The translations under genes were made by a program, and so were the position numbers. The notes below the pieces were generated by a model. That model was not told the DNA's origin and made no database searches. It was given only the letters and a program-made list of their open reading frames with translations. From Elusimicrobiota bacterium (GTDB taxonomy: Bacteria; Elusimicrobiota; Elusimicrobia; Elusimicrobiales; UBA9959), in the NCBI GenBank assembly GCA_003482905.1, contig DMXM01000034.1, forward strand, positions 26,458 to 83,198: a stretch of 56,741 bases of DNA. Direction: 5' to 3'. The stretch's first letter is position 1. Every line of letters starts with the position of its first letter. This document shows, piece by piece, positions 33,034 to 41,662 of the stretch.

Positions 33034-33744
33034 ATGTACAAGCGTGTCCTTCTTAAACTCTCGGGCGAAGCGCTGGGGACTCCCGGCGACAGCCGCTCGA
33101 TAAGCCCGTCTTCCCTCACCTACATCGCCAAAGAAATAGCCAAGGGCCTGCGTAAAGGCACGCGGCTGGCCATCGTCATCGGCGGCGGCAATATCTGGCG
33201 CGGCGCGCGCGACGGCCACGGCATGATAGACCGCGTCACCTCCGACAACATGGGCATGCTGGCCACCATCATTAACGCGATGGCGCTGCAGTCCGCGCTG
33301 GAGCACGAGGGCGTATCCACCCGCGTGCAGACCTCCATAGAGATCTCCAGCCTGGCCGAACCCTTCATCCGCCGGCGCGCCATGCGCCACCTGGAGAAAG
33401 AGCGCGTGGTCATATTCGCCGGCGGTACGGGCAACCCCTATTTCACCACGGACACCGCGGCGGCCCTGCGCGCGGCCGAGATCAACGCCGATATCATATT
33501 CAAGGCCACCCAGGTGGACGGCGTCTATACCGGCGACCCCAAGAAGGACCCGAAAGCCAAACTTATAAAGGACATCACCTACATGTCCGCCATCAGCAAG
33601 GGCCTCAAGTTCATGGACGCCAGCGCGCTGACGATGTGCATGGAGAACCATATTCCCATACTGGTTTTCAACCTGCATACCGCCGGCAATATACGCAGGG
33701 CCCTCGCGGGCGAAAAGGTCGGCACGCGGATAAAGCAGGACTGA
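33034..33744 (+). CDS. pyrH: UMP kinase
   Basis: Bacterial-type UMP kinase of the amino-acid kinase fold, converting UMP to UDP. The 236-residue product starts MYKRVLLKLSGEAL, with GGAGG 3 nt before the ATG. The open frame extends 21 codons further upstream from a TTG, but that part is not family-like. Key blocks: VIGGGNIWRG, RVTSDNMGMLATIINA, IFAGGTGNPYFTTDTAAALRA and FKATQVDGVYTGDP. Confidence 0.95.
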   Translation: MYKRVLLKLSGEALGTPGDSRSISPSSLTYIAKEIAKGLRKGTRLAIVIGGGNIWRGARDGHGMIDRVTSDNMGMLATIINAMALQSALEHEGVSTRVQTSIEISSLAEPFIRRRAMRHLEKERVVIFAGGTGNPYFTTDTAAALRAAEINADIIFKATQVDGVYTGDPKKDPKAKLIKDITYMSAISKGLKFMDASALTMCMENHIPILVFNLHTAGNIRRALAGEKVGTRIKQD

Positions 33745-33752
33745 AGCGAGCT

Positions 33753-34322
33753 ATGGAAGATAAAATCTCCTCCGCCATTAAAAAACACCAGGCCGCCGCC
33801 GCCGCCCTGGCGGCCGATACGAAGGCTATCCGGGAAATAGCGGACGCGCTGGCCAGGACCGTCCTGGCGGGCGGTAAAATACTTGTCTGCGGCAACGGCG
33901 GTTCGGCCGCCGATTCCCAGCACATAGCCGGCGAGCTGGTGGGCCGCTTCAAAAAAGAGCGGCGCGCCATCGCCGCCCTGTCGCTGACCGCTGACACCTC
34001 CATCCTCACCTGCCTGGGCAACGATTACGGTTTTGACTTCGTCTTCGAGCGCCAGGTGGAAGCGCTGGGCAGGCCCGGCGACCTGCTGATCGCTATTTCC
34101 ACGTCGGGCTCCAGCCCGAACGTGCTCAACGCGGCCATCAAGGCCAGGGAAACGGGCCTGACCGTGGTGGGTTTCCTCGGCCATGCCGGCGGCCCCATAC
34201 TGAAGCATTGCGACCTGGCTTTCCTGGCCCCCGAGACGGATACCCCGAGGGTGCAGGAAATGCACATCCTCGCGGCCCATATAATCTGCGAGCTGGTGGA
34301 AGACGCCATAGCGGCGGCCTGA
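33753..34322 (+). CDS. gmhA: GmhA-like sedoheptulose-7-phosphate isomerase (SIS domain)
   Basis: A 189-residue SIS-domain isomerase. GmhA makes D-glycero-D-manno-heptose 7-phosphate, the first committed step to heptose for LPS core or glycoproteins. Family features: CGNGGSAADSQHIAGELVGR, with the motif Gly-Ser-Ala-Ala-Asp; TADTSILTCLGNDYGF; IAISTSGSSPNVLNA; and EMHILAAHIICELVE near the end. The start is placed at MEDKISSA, 8 nt after pyrH; the upstream frame runs inside pyrH. Its place between pyrH and frr is unusual for these conserved genes. Confidence 0.88.
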   Translation: MEDKISSAIKKHQAAAAALAADTKAIREIADALARTVLAGGKILVCGNGGSAADSQHIAGELVGRFKKERRAIAALSLTADTSILTCLGNDYGFDFVFERQVEALGRPGDLLIAISTSGSSPNVLNAAIKARETGLTVVGFLGHAGGPILKHCDLAFLAPETDTPRVQEMHILAAHIICELVEDAIAAA

Positions 34323-34368
34323 CCCCCCGCTACCACTAGAATTGCGTCGCTCCATCCCAGCATGTAAA

Positions 34369-34379
34369 TATAATATAAT
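34369..34379 (+). promoter_or_regulatory. Overlapping TATAAT boxes before frr
   Basis: Two overlapping perfect -10 hexamers (34369-34374 and 34374-34379) in an AT-rich patch about 95 nt upstream of frr. No convincing -35 box. They suggest a separate promoter for the frr-uppS-cdsA-dxr-rseP-ispG-proS run. Confidence 0.45.
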
Positions 34380-34390
34380 TCCTTATGCGC

Positions 34391-34417
34391 GGCCGGTCCG
34401 GCCCCTATAGGAGGGGC
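34391..34417 (+). promoter_or_regulatory. Two mutually exclusive leader hairpins before frr
   Basis: GGCCGG-T-CCGGCC (34391-34403) and GCCCCT-loop-AGGGGC (34401-34417) share three bases and cannot form together. Such alternative stems in a leader are compatible with attenuation, but the second has only three Ts after it. Confidence 0.3.
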
Positions 34418-34469
34418 TTTGCTGAGGCGGGCCGCAGGATTTACGGTTGAATTACAGGAGGGCGGTTTT

Positions 34470-35039
34470 ATGGCACAATCATCCATCGGTGAGGTCATTT
34501 CCGAAGCTGAAATGGAAATGATGGATAAAATAGAAAAATTCAAGCGGGAGCTTACGTCCCTGCGCACCGGCCGGGCCAACCCCCAGCTGCTCGACACCGT
34601 ATTTGTGGAGTATTACGGCACCAAAGTCCCGCTGAAGCAGGTGGCGGCGGTCTCCGTGCCCGAGCCCCGCACCATCGAGGTGCGCGCCTGGGACGCCGGC
34701 GCCGTGGACGCCGTGGAGGCGGAACTCAGGAAAATGGATTTTGGCTCCTCCCCCTCGCGCAACGGCGGGGTGATACGTATAAGCCTCCCCCCCATGACCG
34801 AGGACCAGCGCAAGAAGATGGTTAAAGTGGTGCACAGCATGGGCGAGGACACGCGGGTGCAGGTGCGAAATATCCGCCGCGACATCCTTGAAAAAGTGAA
34901 GAAGGCCCAGAAAGCCGGCGAGCTCCCCGAGGACGACGCCGAGCGCCATGAGGAAGCCGTCCAGAAGCTCACGGATTCCTACGTAAAGGTCATAGACGAT
35001 ATGGCCGCCTCCAAGGAAAAAGAGCTGCTCACAGTCTGA
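34470..35039 (+). CDS. frr: Ribosome recycling factor
   Basis: Splits post-termination ribosomes with EF-G. The 189-residue product starts MAQSSIGEVISEAEMEM, preceded by an AGGAGG site 8 nt upstream; a 17-codon upstream frame extension is leader sequence. Family blocks: FKRELTSLRTGRANPQLLD, VEYYGTKVPLKQVAAV, IRISLPPMTEDQRKKMVK and VRNIRRDILEKVKK. The stop codon overlaps the uppS start by one base. Confidence 0.96.
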   Translation: MAQSSIGEVISEAEMEMMDKIEKFKRELTSLRTGRANPQLLDTVFVEYYGTKVPLKQVAAVSVPEPRTIEVRAWDAGAVDAVEAELRKMDFGSSPSRNGGVIRISLPPMTEDQRKKMVKVVHSMGEDTRVQVRNIRRDILEKVKKAQKAGELPEDDAERHEEAVQKLTDSYVKVIDDMAASKEKELLTV

Positions 35040-35743
35040 TGGCCCAGCCCCGCGCCCTTGACCCAGCCCGCCTGCCCGCCCATGTGGCCATTATCATGGA
35101 CGGCAACCGCCGCTGGGCTAAAAAGCGCGGCCTGCCGGCCATAGCGGGCCATAAGGCCGGGGTGGACTCGGTGCACGACGTGGTGCGCGCCGCCAGCCGC
35201 GCCGGCATAAAGGCGCTTACCATCTACGCTTTTTCCACCGAAAACTGGCGCCGCTCCAAGCTGGAAGTGAGCGCGCTGATGTTCCTGCTTAAAAAAACCA
35301 TAGCCGCCTACGCCGACGAACTGGAAAGGGAGAACGTGCGGCTTATGTTCAGCGGCCGCCTGGACGAGCTGCCGAAGGCGGCGCGGCAGGTGATGGGCGC
35401 GGCCGAGGAGCGGCTGCGGTTCAACAGCGGCATGGTCCTGAACATCGCCCTTAACTACGGCGGCCGCCAGGAGATCCTGGACGCCGTCAACCGCGCGCTG
35501 GCTTCCGGCGTGAAGGCCGTGGACGAAGCCGCTTTTTCAAAGCTGCTTTATTCCCCTTCCCTGCCGGACCCGGACCTGATCATCCGCACCTCGGGCGAGC
35601 TGCGCCTCTCCAATTTCCTGTTGTGGCAGGCCGCCTACTCCGAATTTTACGTGACCGAAACGCTTTGGCCGGATTTCCGCGAAAAAGAATTCATCGGCGC
35701 TATCCTGGACTACCAGGAGCGCGACAGAAGGAAAGGAACTTAA
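35039..35743 (+). CDS. uppS: Undecaprenyl diphosphate synthase
   Basis: A cis-prenyltransferase that makes the C55 lipid carrier used by MraY and MurG. At 234 residues it has the family blocks HVAIIMDGNRRWAKKRG, with the catalytic Asp, GHKAGVDSVHDVV, TIYAFSTENWRR, LNIALNYGGRQEI and PDLIIRTSGELRLSNFLLWQ. It overlaps frr by one base (TGATGG) and is followed by cdsA after one base, so the run is probably one translationally linked transcript. Confidence 0.95.
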   Translation: MAQPRALDPARLPAHVAIIMDGNRRWAKKRGLPAIAGHKAGVDSVHDVVRAASRAGIKALTIYAFSTENWRRSKLEVSALMFLLKKTIAAYADELERENVRLMFSGRLDELPKAARQVMGAAEERLRFNSGMVLNIALNYGGRQEILDAVNRALASGVKAVDEAAFSKLLYSPSLPDPDLIIRTSGELRLSNFLLWQAAYSEFYVTETLWPDFREKEFIGAILDYQERDRRKGT

Positions 35744-35744
35744 C

Positions 35745-36554
35745 ATGCTTCTACCCAGGGTTTTAACGGCTTTGTTCGGCATCCCCGTGGTGCTGCTGCT
35801 GATCCGCGCGGGCGGCCCGGCCTACGCGGTCTTCGTGTTCACGATAATAGCGCTTTCCCTTTACGAGTACGCCACGCTCATGAAATTGGGCTCCAAGCCC
35901 GTGCAGGCGCCCATGCTTTACCTTTTCGGCCTGCTGTTGCCGGCGGCGCTTTATTTCGACCACTACTCCGCGGCGCAGCTCGGCGGCGATAATTTCACGG
36001 GCTTCTTCATCGCCCTTACGGTCATAGGCGTGATGACGTACGAACTTTTCTCGCCCGTGAAATACCTGGAGCGCATCGGCCTTACGCTGCTGGGCATTTT
36101 TATGATCTCCTGGTGCCTGTTCCACCTGGTGGCCATCCGCGGCCTGCGGTCCGAGGGCCTGGCGCTGACGCTGCTGCTGATAATCACCGTCTGGATCATG
36201 GACACGGCCGCCTACTTCCTGGGCAAATCCTTCGGCCGCAGGCAGCTCTCGTCCATCAGCCCCAAGAAGACCTGGGAGGGCGCGGTGGCCGGCTTCGCGG
36301 CGGCGATACTGACGGCCTGGGGGATAAGCCGGCTTACCGGCGGCGCGGTCACCCCGCTCTTCGCCATCGGGGCGGGCGTGCTTATAGGGATCTTCGGTCA
36401 GATCTCGGATATCGCGGAATCCATGCTGAAGCGGGCCGTCGGGGCGAAGGATTCTTCCAACCTCCTGCCCGGGCACGGCGGCATACTGGACCGGTTCGAC
36501 TCTTATATCTTCCTGGCCCCCGTGATCTACTACTACGCGGTCTTCGCGCGCTGA
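35745..36554 (+). CDS. cdsA: Phosphatidate cytidylyltransferase
   Basis: Polytopic membrane enzyme making CDP-diacylglycerol from phosphatidate and CTP, the branch point of phospholipid synthesis. The 269-residue protein has about eight spans. The CDS signature is near the C-terminus: ESMLKRAVGAKDSSNLLPGHG followed by GILDRFDSYIF. SPKKTWEGAVAGF is also typical. Confidence 0.95.
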   Translation: MLLPRVLTALFGIPVVLLLIRAGGPAYAVFVFTIIALSLYEYATLMKLGSKPVQAPMLYLFGLLLPAALYFDHYSAAQLGGDNFTGFFIALTVIGVMTYELFSPVKYLERIGLTLLGIFMISWCLFHLVAIRGLRSEGLALTLLLIITVWIMDTAAYFLGKSFGRRQLSSISPKKTWEGAVAGFAAAILTAWGISRLTGGAVTPLFAIGAGVLIGIFGQISDIAESMLKRAVGAKDSSNLLPGHGGILDRFDSYIFLAPVIYYYAVFAR

Positions 36555-36572
36555 GGCGCGAACAACGCAACG

Positions 36573-37751
36573 ATGAAAAACATAGTCATTCTCGGTTCCA
36601 CCGGCTCGATAGGCGTCAACGCCGTCAAAGCTGTGAAGAATCTTGGGGCCGGCTGGCGGGTGCTGGGCCTTGCAGCTAACTCGAGCGTGGACGCGCTGCT
36701 GGCCCAGGTGCGCCTGGTAAAGCCCGCTTACGCGGCGGTCTTCGATCACGACGCCTGGAAAGAACTGAAAGCCCGCGCGCCGCGCGGCGTAAAGGTGCTC
36801 CCCCCCGGCGTGGAAGGGCTTGTGGAGTTGGCCTCGCTGAAAGAGGCGGACATTGTTTTGAACTCCGTCACCGGCGCGGTGGGCTTCGCCCCGCTGCTGG
36901 CCTCCATCCGCGCCTCCAAGCATATCGCCCTCGCCAACAAGGAACCCATGGTGATGGCCGGCGAACTGCTGATGCGGGAGGCCGAGCGCTGGCAGGCCCG
37001 GATAATCCCCGTGGATTCCGAGCCTTCGGCGATCTTCCAGTGCCTGGCCGGCATAAACCCCGGCCAATACGACGCCGCGCTTTCCCGCGTTTTCCTCACC
37101 GCCTCCGGCGGGCCGTTCTACGCGCGCAAGGGAACGCTCGCCGGTGTTACCCCGGCGCAGGCGCTGAAGCACCCGCGCTGGAGCATGGGCCCGAAGATCA
37201 CCGTGGATTCCTCCACCCTTATGAACAAGGGACTGGAGGCCATAGAGATAAAGAACCTGTTCTCGCTGCCGATCTCCAAGATAGAGGTGCTGATACACCC
37301 GCAGTCGGTGGTGCATTCGGGCGTGGAGTTCAAGGACGGGTCCGTGCTGGCCCAGCTGTCCAACCCGGACATGAAGCTGCCCATCCAGTACGCGCTCACC
37401 TGGCCCGGCCGCGCGCCGTCGCTCGCCGAGCCGCTGGATTTCTTCAAACTCGCCCGGCTGGATTTCGCCAGACCGGATTTCCGGCGCTTTCCCTGCCTGG
37501 AACTGGCTTTCTACGCGGCAAAAAAAGGCGGCATCTACCCCGCCGCGCTTAACGCCGCCAACGAAGTGGCGGTGGAGAGTTTTATTTCCGGGAAACTCCG
37601 GTTCACGGATATCCCGAACGTGGTTGAAAAAACAATAGCGGCCTGCCGCGGGGATTCGCGCGAGCGTCTTACCCTGGCCGCCGCGGTGGAAGCGGACGGT
37701 TGGGCGCGGCAGAAGGCCGCCGGAATAGTCGGTAATATCGGAAAAAGGTAA
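36573..37751 (+). CDS. dxr: 1-deoxy-D-xylulose-5-phosphate reductoisomerase
   Basis: First committed step of the MEP isoprenoid pathway: NADPH-dependent conversion of DXP to MEP. The 392-residue protein begins with the nucleotide loop ILGSTGSIGVNAV, has the NKEPMVMAGELL block, the metal/substrate region PVDSEPSAIFQCL, ASGGPFYARK, and DSSTLMNKGLEAIE. With ispG downstream and uppS upstream, the run groups isoprenoid and lipid-carrier genes. Confidence 0.96.
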   Translation: MKNIVILGSTGSIGVNAVKAVKNLGAGWRVLGLAANSSVDALLAQVRLVKPAYAAVFDHDAWKELKARAPRGVKVLPPGVEGLVELASLKEADIVLNSVTGAVGFAPLLASIRASKHIALANKEPMVMAGELLMREAERWQARIIPVDSEPSAIFQCLAGINPGQYDAALSRVFLTASGGPFYARKGTLAGVTPAQALKHPRWSMGPKITVDSSTLMNKGLEAIEIKNLFSLPISKIEVLIHPQSVVHSGVEFKDGSVLAQLSNPDMKLPIQYALTWPGRAPSLAEPLDFFKLARLDFARPDFRRFPCLELAFYAAKKGGIYPAALNAANEVAVESFISGKLRFTDIPNVVEKTIAACRGDSRERLTLAAAVEADGWARQKAAGIVGNIGKR

Positions 37752-37753
37752 AA

Positions 37754-38830
37754 ATGATCATATCCATAATAGCGGTCCTGTTCACTTTCGGCCTGGTAAT
37801 CTTTCTGCACGAGCTGGGCCATTTTATCGTCTGTAAACTGTCAGGCATAAAAGTGGAGGCTTTCTCTTTCGGTTTCGGCCCCGAACTCTACGGCCGCACC
37901 AGCGGCCCCACCCGCTACTCGCTGCGCGCGATCCCGCTGGGCGGCTATGTAAAGCCGGCTGGCGAGAATATAGACGAGGTCTCCGGGGCCCCGGACGAGT
38001 ATTTTTCAAAGCCCTGGTATACGCGCCTGGGCGTGGTGGCCGCCGGGCCGGTCATGAACTACCTGCTGGCTTTTACTCTTTTTTCCGGCGTGATACTTTT
38101 TGTGGGAGAGCCGGCGCCTTCCAATGACCCGGTGATAGGAGACCTTACGCAGGGCTATCCGGCCGAGACCGCCGGCCTCAAACCCGGGGACCGGGTGCTG
38201 AAAGTGGACGGCGCCGGGGTGGCCACCTGGGCCGACATGGCCGGCCGCATTTCCGGCAAAATGGAAAAAGAGATCTCCGTCACCTACGCGCGCGCCGGCG
38301 CGGAGGCCTCCGTAAAATTAAAAACCCGCAGGGCGCCCGAAGGGGCGGAGCGCGGGGTTATCGGGATCTCCCCCGCTATCGTTTACAACCGCGTGCCGAT
38401 GCTTAAAGGCCTGCACATGGGGCTGCACCAGTGCTGGTACTGGACGGCCTTCACGGTGAAAACGCTGGCATCCAACTTCAAGAAGCGCGAGAAGCCGGAC
38501 CTTGCCGGCCCCATCGGCATCGTCAATATCGTCAGCAAAGCGGCCCATACCGGCGCGGCGGATTTCTTTTTCCTCATCGGGCTTATCTCCGTGGCCGTGG
38601 GCTTCTTTAACCTGCTGCCCATCCCGCTGCTGGACGGCGGGCACGCCGTGCTCTACCTGGTGGAAGGTATTTCCAGGCGCAAGCTTAACGCCAAGGTCAT
38701 GCAGTACGTCAACGGCGTGGGGATGGCGGTGCTGATGAGCATCCTGCTCTTCGCCACATACAGCGACATCATGCGCCTGGTCTCTTCGCGCGCCGCCAAG
38801 AAAGCCGACGCGGCCGCGCAGGAAAAGTAA
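37754..38830 (+). CDS. rseP: RseP-type site-2 metalloprotease
   Basis: Inner-membrane intramembrane zinc protease of the M50 family that cleaves anti-sigma factors or signal peptides. The 358-residue protein has the HExxH motif in the first membrane helix (FLHELGHFIVCK), a single PDZ domain (about 120-200, GLKPGDRVLKVDG), and the third zinc ligand in NLLPIPLLDGGH. E. coli RseP has two PDZ domains; one is common in other phyla. Gaps to dxr and ispG are only 1-2 nt. Confidence 0.94.
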   Translation: MIISIIAVLFTFGLVIFLHELGHFIVCKLSGIKVEAFSFGFGPELYGRTSGPTRYSLRAIPLGGYVKPAGENIDEVSGAPDEYFSKPWYTRLGVVAAGPVMNYLLAFTLFSGVILFVGEPAPSNDPVIGDLTQGYPAETAGLKPGDRVLKVDGAGVATWADMAGRISGKMEKEISVTYARAGAEASVKLKTRRAPEGAERGVIGISPAIVYNRVPMLKGLHMGLHQCWYWTAFTVKTLASNFKKREKPDLAGPIGIVNIVSKAAHTGAADFFFLIGLISVAVGFFNLLPIPLLDGGHAVLYLVEGISRRKLNAKVMQYVNGVGMAVLMSILLFATYSDIMRLVSSRAAKKADAAAQEK

Positions 38831-38831
38831 A

Positions 38832-39932
38832 ATGGACTGTTCCGCCCACGGCAAACCCCGCAAGACCCGCGCCGTAAAAGTGGGGCGCTTCACCATCGGC
38901 GGATCGAGCCCGGTGTCGGTGCAGTCCATGTGCAATACGGACACCCGCGACCTGAAGGCCACCGTGGACCAGATCCGCCGCCTGGAAGCGGCCGGCTGCG
39001 AAATAATCAGGGTGGCCGTGCCGGACATGGAGGCCGCGCAGAACCTGGGCCGCATTAAGCAGGCCATCTCCATACCGCTGGTGGCGGATATACATTTTGA
39101 CTGGCGGCTGGCCGTGGAGGCCGTGCGCCAGGGCGTTGACAAGGTCCGCATAAACCCCGGCAATATAGGCGAGAAGGACAAGGTTAAAGAGGTGGTCAGG
39201 GCCTGCGCGTCCGCCGGCGTTCCCATACGCATCGGCGTCAACGCCGGCTCGCTGAAGGCCCTTAAAGAGAACCCGAAACCGCGCTGGACCCCTTACGACT
39301 GGGCGAAACAGATGGTGAAGGAAGCCCTGGACGAAGTCAGGACGCTCGAGCGCCTGGATTTCCACAACGTGGTAGTGTCGCTGAAGGCGGACGACATAGA
39401 GCGCACCCTGATGGCCAACACGCTGTTCGCCTCCAAGTCCGATATCCCGCTGCACATCGGCGTGACGGAGGCGGGCAGTTTCCTCGCAGGCACGGTGAAG
39501 TCCTCGCTGGGCATAGGGCTGCTGCTTTCCCGCGGCATAGGCGACACCATCCGTGTCTCCCTTACGGAGGACCCCGCCATGCAGGTGCGCGCGGCCTACG
39601 AAATACTCAAAAGCCTGGGGCTGCGCCGTTACGGGCCGGACCTGGTCTCCTGTCCCACCTGCGGCCGCTGCCAGGTGAACGTGGGTAAGGTCATCCACGA
39701 ACTTGAGGAACGGATCTATTCCGACCCGCAGCTGCTTAAGCAATCCGAGGGCATGAAAATAGCCGTGATGGGCTGCGTGGTTAACGGTCCCGGCGAGGCC
39801 CGCTCCGCCGATTTCGGCGTGGCCGGCGGAAAAGGCCGCGGCATCTGGATAGAGAAAGGCAAGCAGATGAAGGTGATAAAAGAGTCGGAATGGGTTAACG
39901 AAGTCATCCGCAAGATCCGAAGCTCGAAATAA
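38832..39932 (+). CDS. ispG: IspG (GcpE), 4-hydroxy-3-methylbut-2-enyl-diphosphate synthase
   Basis: [4Fe-4S] enzyme of the MEP pathway converting MEcPP to HMBPP. The 366-residue protein has the TIM-barrel start RAVKVGRFTIGGSSPVSVQS, VADIHFDWRLA, NPGNIGEKDKV, and the cluster ligands in CPTCGRCQVN and the C-terminal GCVVNGPGEARSADFG. Compact bacterial form with no plant-type insert. It starts one base after rseP. Confidence 0.95.
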   Translation: MDCSAHGKPRKTRAVKVGRFTIGGSSPVSVQSMCNTDTRDLKATVDQIRRLEAAGCEIIRVAVPDMEAAQNLGRIKQAISIPLVADIHFDWRLAVEAVRQGVDKVRINPGNIGEKDKVKEVVRACASAGVPIRIGVNAGSLKALKENPKPRWTPYDWAKQMVKEALDEVRTLERLDFHNVVVSLKADDIERTLMANTLFASKSDIPLHIGVTEAGSFLAGTVKSSLGIGLLLSRGIGDTIRVSLTEDPAMQVRAAYEILKSLGLRRYGPDLVSCPTCGRCQVNVGKVIHELEERIYSDPQLLKQSEGMKIAVMGCVVNGPGEARSADFGVAGGKGRGIWIEKGKQMKVIKESEWVNEVIRKIRSSK

Positions 39933-39965
39933 ACTCCGGCGGTACAACAGGAAAGAATTGAATTT

Positions 39966-41522
39966 ATGAATAAACCCGACAATCAGCAGAAAGCGGTCTC
40001 CTCGGCGGTCACTCCCCGCGCGCAGGATTACTCCCAGTGGTACCTGGACGTTATAAAGAACGCCTGCCTCGCCGAACATTCCCCGGTGCGCGGCTGTATG
40101 GTCATCCGGCCCCACGGCTACGCCATCTGGGAGAAGATGCAGCGGGAGCTCGACGACCGCTTCAAGGCCACCGGCCATGAGAACGCCTATTTTCCCCTTT
40201 TCATCCCCCTGTCTTTTCTTACACGCGAAGAGAAGCACGCTTCCGGCTTCGCCAAGGAATGCGCCGTGGTCACGCATCACCGGCTTAAGTCCGTCAACGG
40301 CGAGATCGTCCCGGACCCCGACTCTAAACTGGAAGAACCGCTGGTAGTGCGGCCCACCAGCGAAACCATCATCTGGGCGCAGTATAAGAACTGGATACAG
40401 AGCTACCGCGACCTGCCGCTGCTGATAAACCAGTGGGCCAACGTGGTGCGCTGGGAAATGCGCACGCGCCTGTTCCTGCGCACCGCGGAATTCCTCTGGC
40501 AGGAAGGCCATACCGCGCACGCCACCGAGCAGGAGGCCCTGGAGGAAACCTGGCGGATGCTGGACGTTTACGCCGATTTCTCCGAGAACGTGATGGCAGT
40601 GCCGGTGATAAAAGGCCGCAAGACCGAGGGCGAGCGGTTCGCCGGGGCACTGGAGACCCTTTCCATAGAAGGCATGATGCAGGACGGCAAGGCCCTGCAG
40701 ATGGGCACCAGCCATTACCTGGGACAGAATTTCTCCAAGGGCGCCGACGTTAAGTTCCAGAACAGGGAAGGCCAGCTGGAATACGTCTACGCCAGCAGCT
40801 GGGGCGTCAGCACCCGCCTGGTGGGCGCCCTTATCATGACCCACTCCGACGACGCCGGGCTTGTGCTGCCCCCGAAGCTGGCGCCCGTGCAGGTGATAGT
40901 GATCCCGATCTACAAGAGCGAGGAAGAGCGCGTTAAGACCGAAGAAGAGGCGAAGAAAGTGGCGGCTGAGCTTAAGGCCCTCGGGGTTGCGGTAAAGGTG
41001 GACGCCAGGGAAGGCATAATGCCGGGCGCCAAATATTACGAATGGGAAGGCAAAGGCGTTCCCCTCCGGATAGAGGTGGGACCGAAAGACCTGGAGAAAG
41101 GTTCGCTCTGTATCGCCCGCCGCTTCGTCGCCGAGATAAAGGGCGAGACCCCTGAAGCCCAGCGCAAGCGCCGCAAGGCCTTTCTGCCCAGGGCGGAGGC
41201 TATCTCCTCTGTAGTCCCCACGCTGGCGGCCATGCAGAAGGAACTGCTTGAGCGGGCCAGGACCCTCAGGAACGACCGCACGCGGGTGATAGACAAACTT
41301 GAGGATTATGAAAAGTTCTTTAAAGGCGAGGGCGGCGGTTTCGCCTGGGTGCATTGGGCCGGCGACGCCGCCCAGGAAGACGAAATGGCGAAACGCTTCG
41401 AGACCAGCATCCGCTGCATTCCGTTCGAAGACCAGGTCCCGCCGGAAGCCAAGGGCGAGGGCGTCTGTATCCTCACCGGTAAGCCCTCGAAACAGAGGGT
41501 GTTGATGTCCAAATCTTATTAG
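39966..41522 (+). CDS. proS: Prolyl-tRNA synthetase, archaeal/eukaryotic-like type
   Basis: Class II aminoacyl-tRNA synthetase charging tRNA-Pro, 518 residues. The N-terminal part TPRAQDYSQWYLDVIKNACL, VRGCMVIRPHGYAIWEKMQ, PLFIPLSFL, the LRPTSET-like RPTSETIIWAQY and WEMRTRLFLRTAEFLWQEGH are those of the ProS type 3 (archaeal/eukaryotic) family. It lacks the roughly 180-residue editing insertion of E. coli-type ProRS and ends, as that family does, with a C-terminal domain finishing MSKSY-like (VLMSKSY). So Ala-tRNA-Pro editing, if any, must be by a separate protein. It is the last gene of the lipid/isoprenoid run. Confidence 0.95.
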   Translation: MNKPDNQQKAVSSAVTPRAQDYSQWYLDVIKNACLAEHSPVRGCMVIRPHGYAIWEKMQRELDDRFKATGHENAYFPLFIPLSFLTREEKHASGFAKECAVVTHHRLKSVNGEIVPDPDSKLEEPLVVRPTSETIIWAQYKNWIQSYRDLPLLINQWANVVRWEMRTRLFLRTAEFLWQEGHTAHATEQEALEETWRMLDVYADFSENVMAVPVIKGRKTEGERFAGALETLSIEGMMQDGKALQMGTSHYLGQNFSKGADVKFQNREGQLEYVYASSWGVSTRLVGALIMTHSDDAGLVLPPKLAPVQVIVIPIYKSEEERVKTEEEAKKVAAELKALGVAVKVDAREGIMPGAKYYEWEGKGVPLRIEVGPKDLEKGSLCIARRFVAEIKGETPEAQRKRRKAFLPRAEAISSVVPTLAAMQKELLERARTLRNDRTRVIDKLEDYEKFFKGEGGGFAWVHWAGDAAQEDEMAKRFETSIRCIPFEDQVPPEAKGEGVCILTGKPSKQRVLMSKSY

Positions 41523-41566
41523 TTCCGGGGGGCTCTGACCCCGGCGGATTAGGACGTGAAGGCCCG

Positions 41567-41599
41567 GGCCGCGTTTTGCGCGGCCTCTGCCTTTATTTA
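41567..41599 (+). terminator. Probable intrinsic terminator after proS
   Basis: GGCCGCG (41567-41573) and CGCGGCC (41579-41585) pair perfectly around a 5-nt loop, followed by TCTGCCTTTATTT. The T-rich part is displaced by six bases, so efficiency is uncertain. Confidence 0.5.
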
Positions 41600-41620
41600 C
41601 CCCCCCGCATTTGTTAGAAT
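41592..41620 (+). promoter_or_regulatory. Possible promoter of the catabolic island
   Basis: TAGAAT (41615-41620) lies 17 nt after TTTATT (41592-41597), upstream of the cyclase gene. The -10 has one mismatch; the -35 is poor, as may be expected if an activator is needed. Confidence 0.4.
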
Positions 41621-41662
41621 TTCCCTGTAGTAAGTTCCCGCTTACCATAGGAGGCCGCCCGC

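Noticed and set aside
38769..41648. 959-aa open frame on the minus strand
   Set aside because: It runs antisense to ispG and proS, both with full motifs. Its His/Gly/Leu-rich content is the usual shadow of high-GC codon use.
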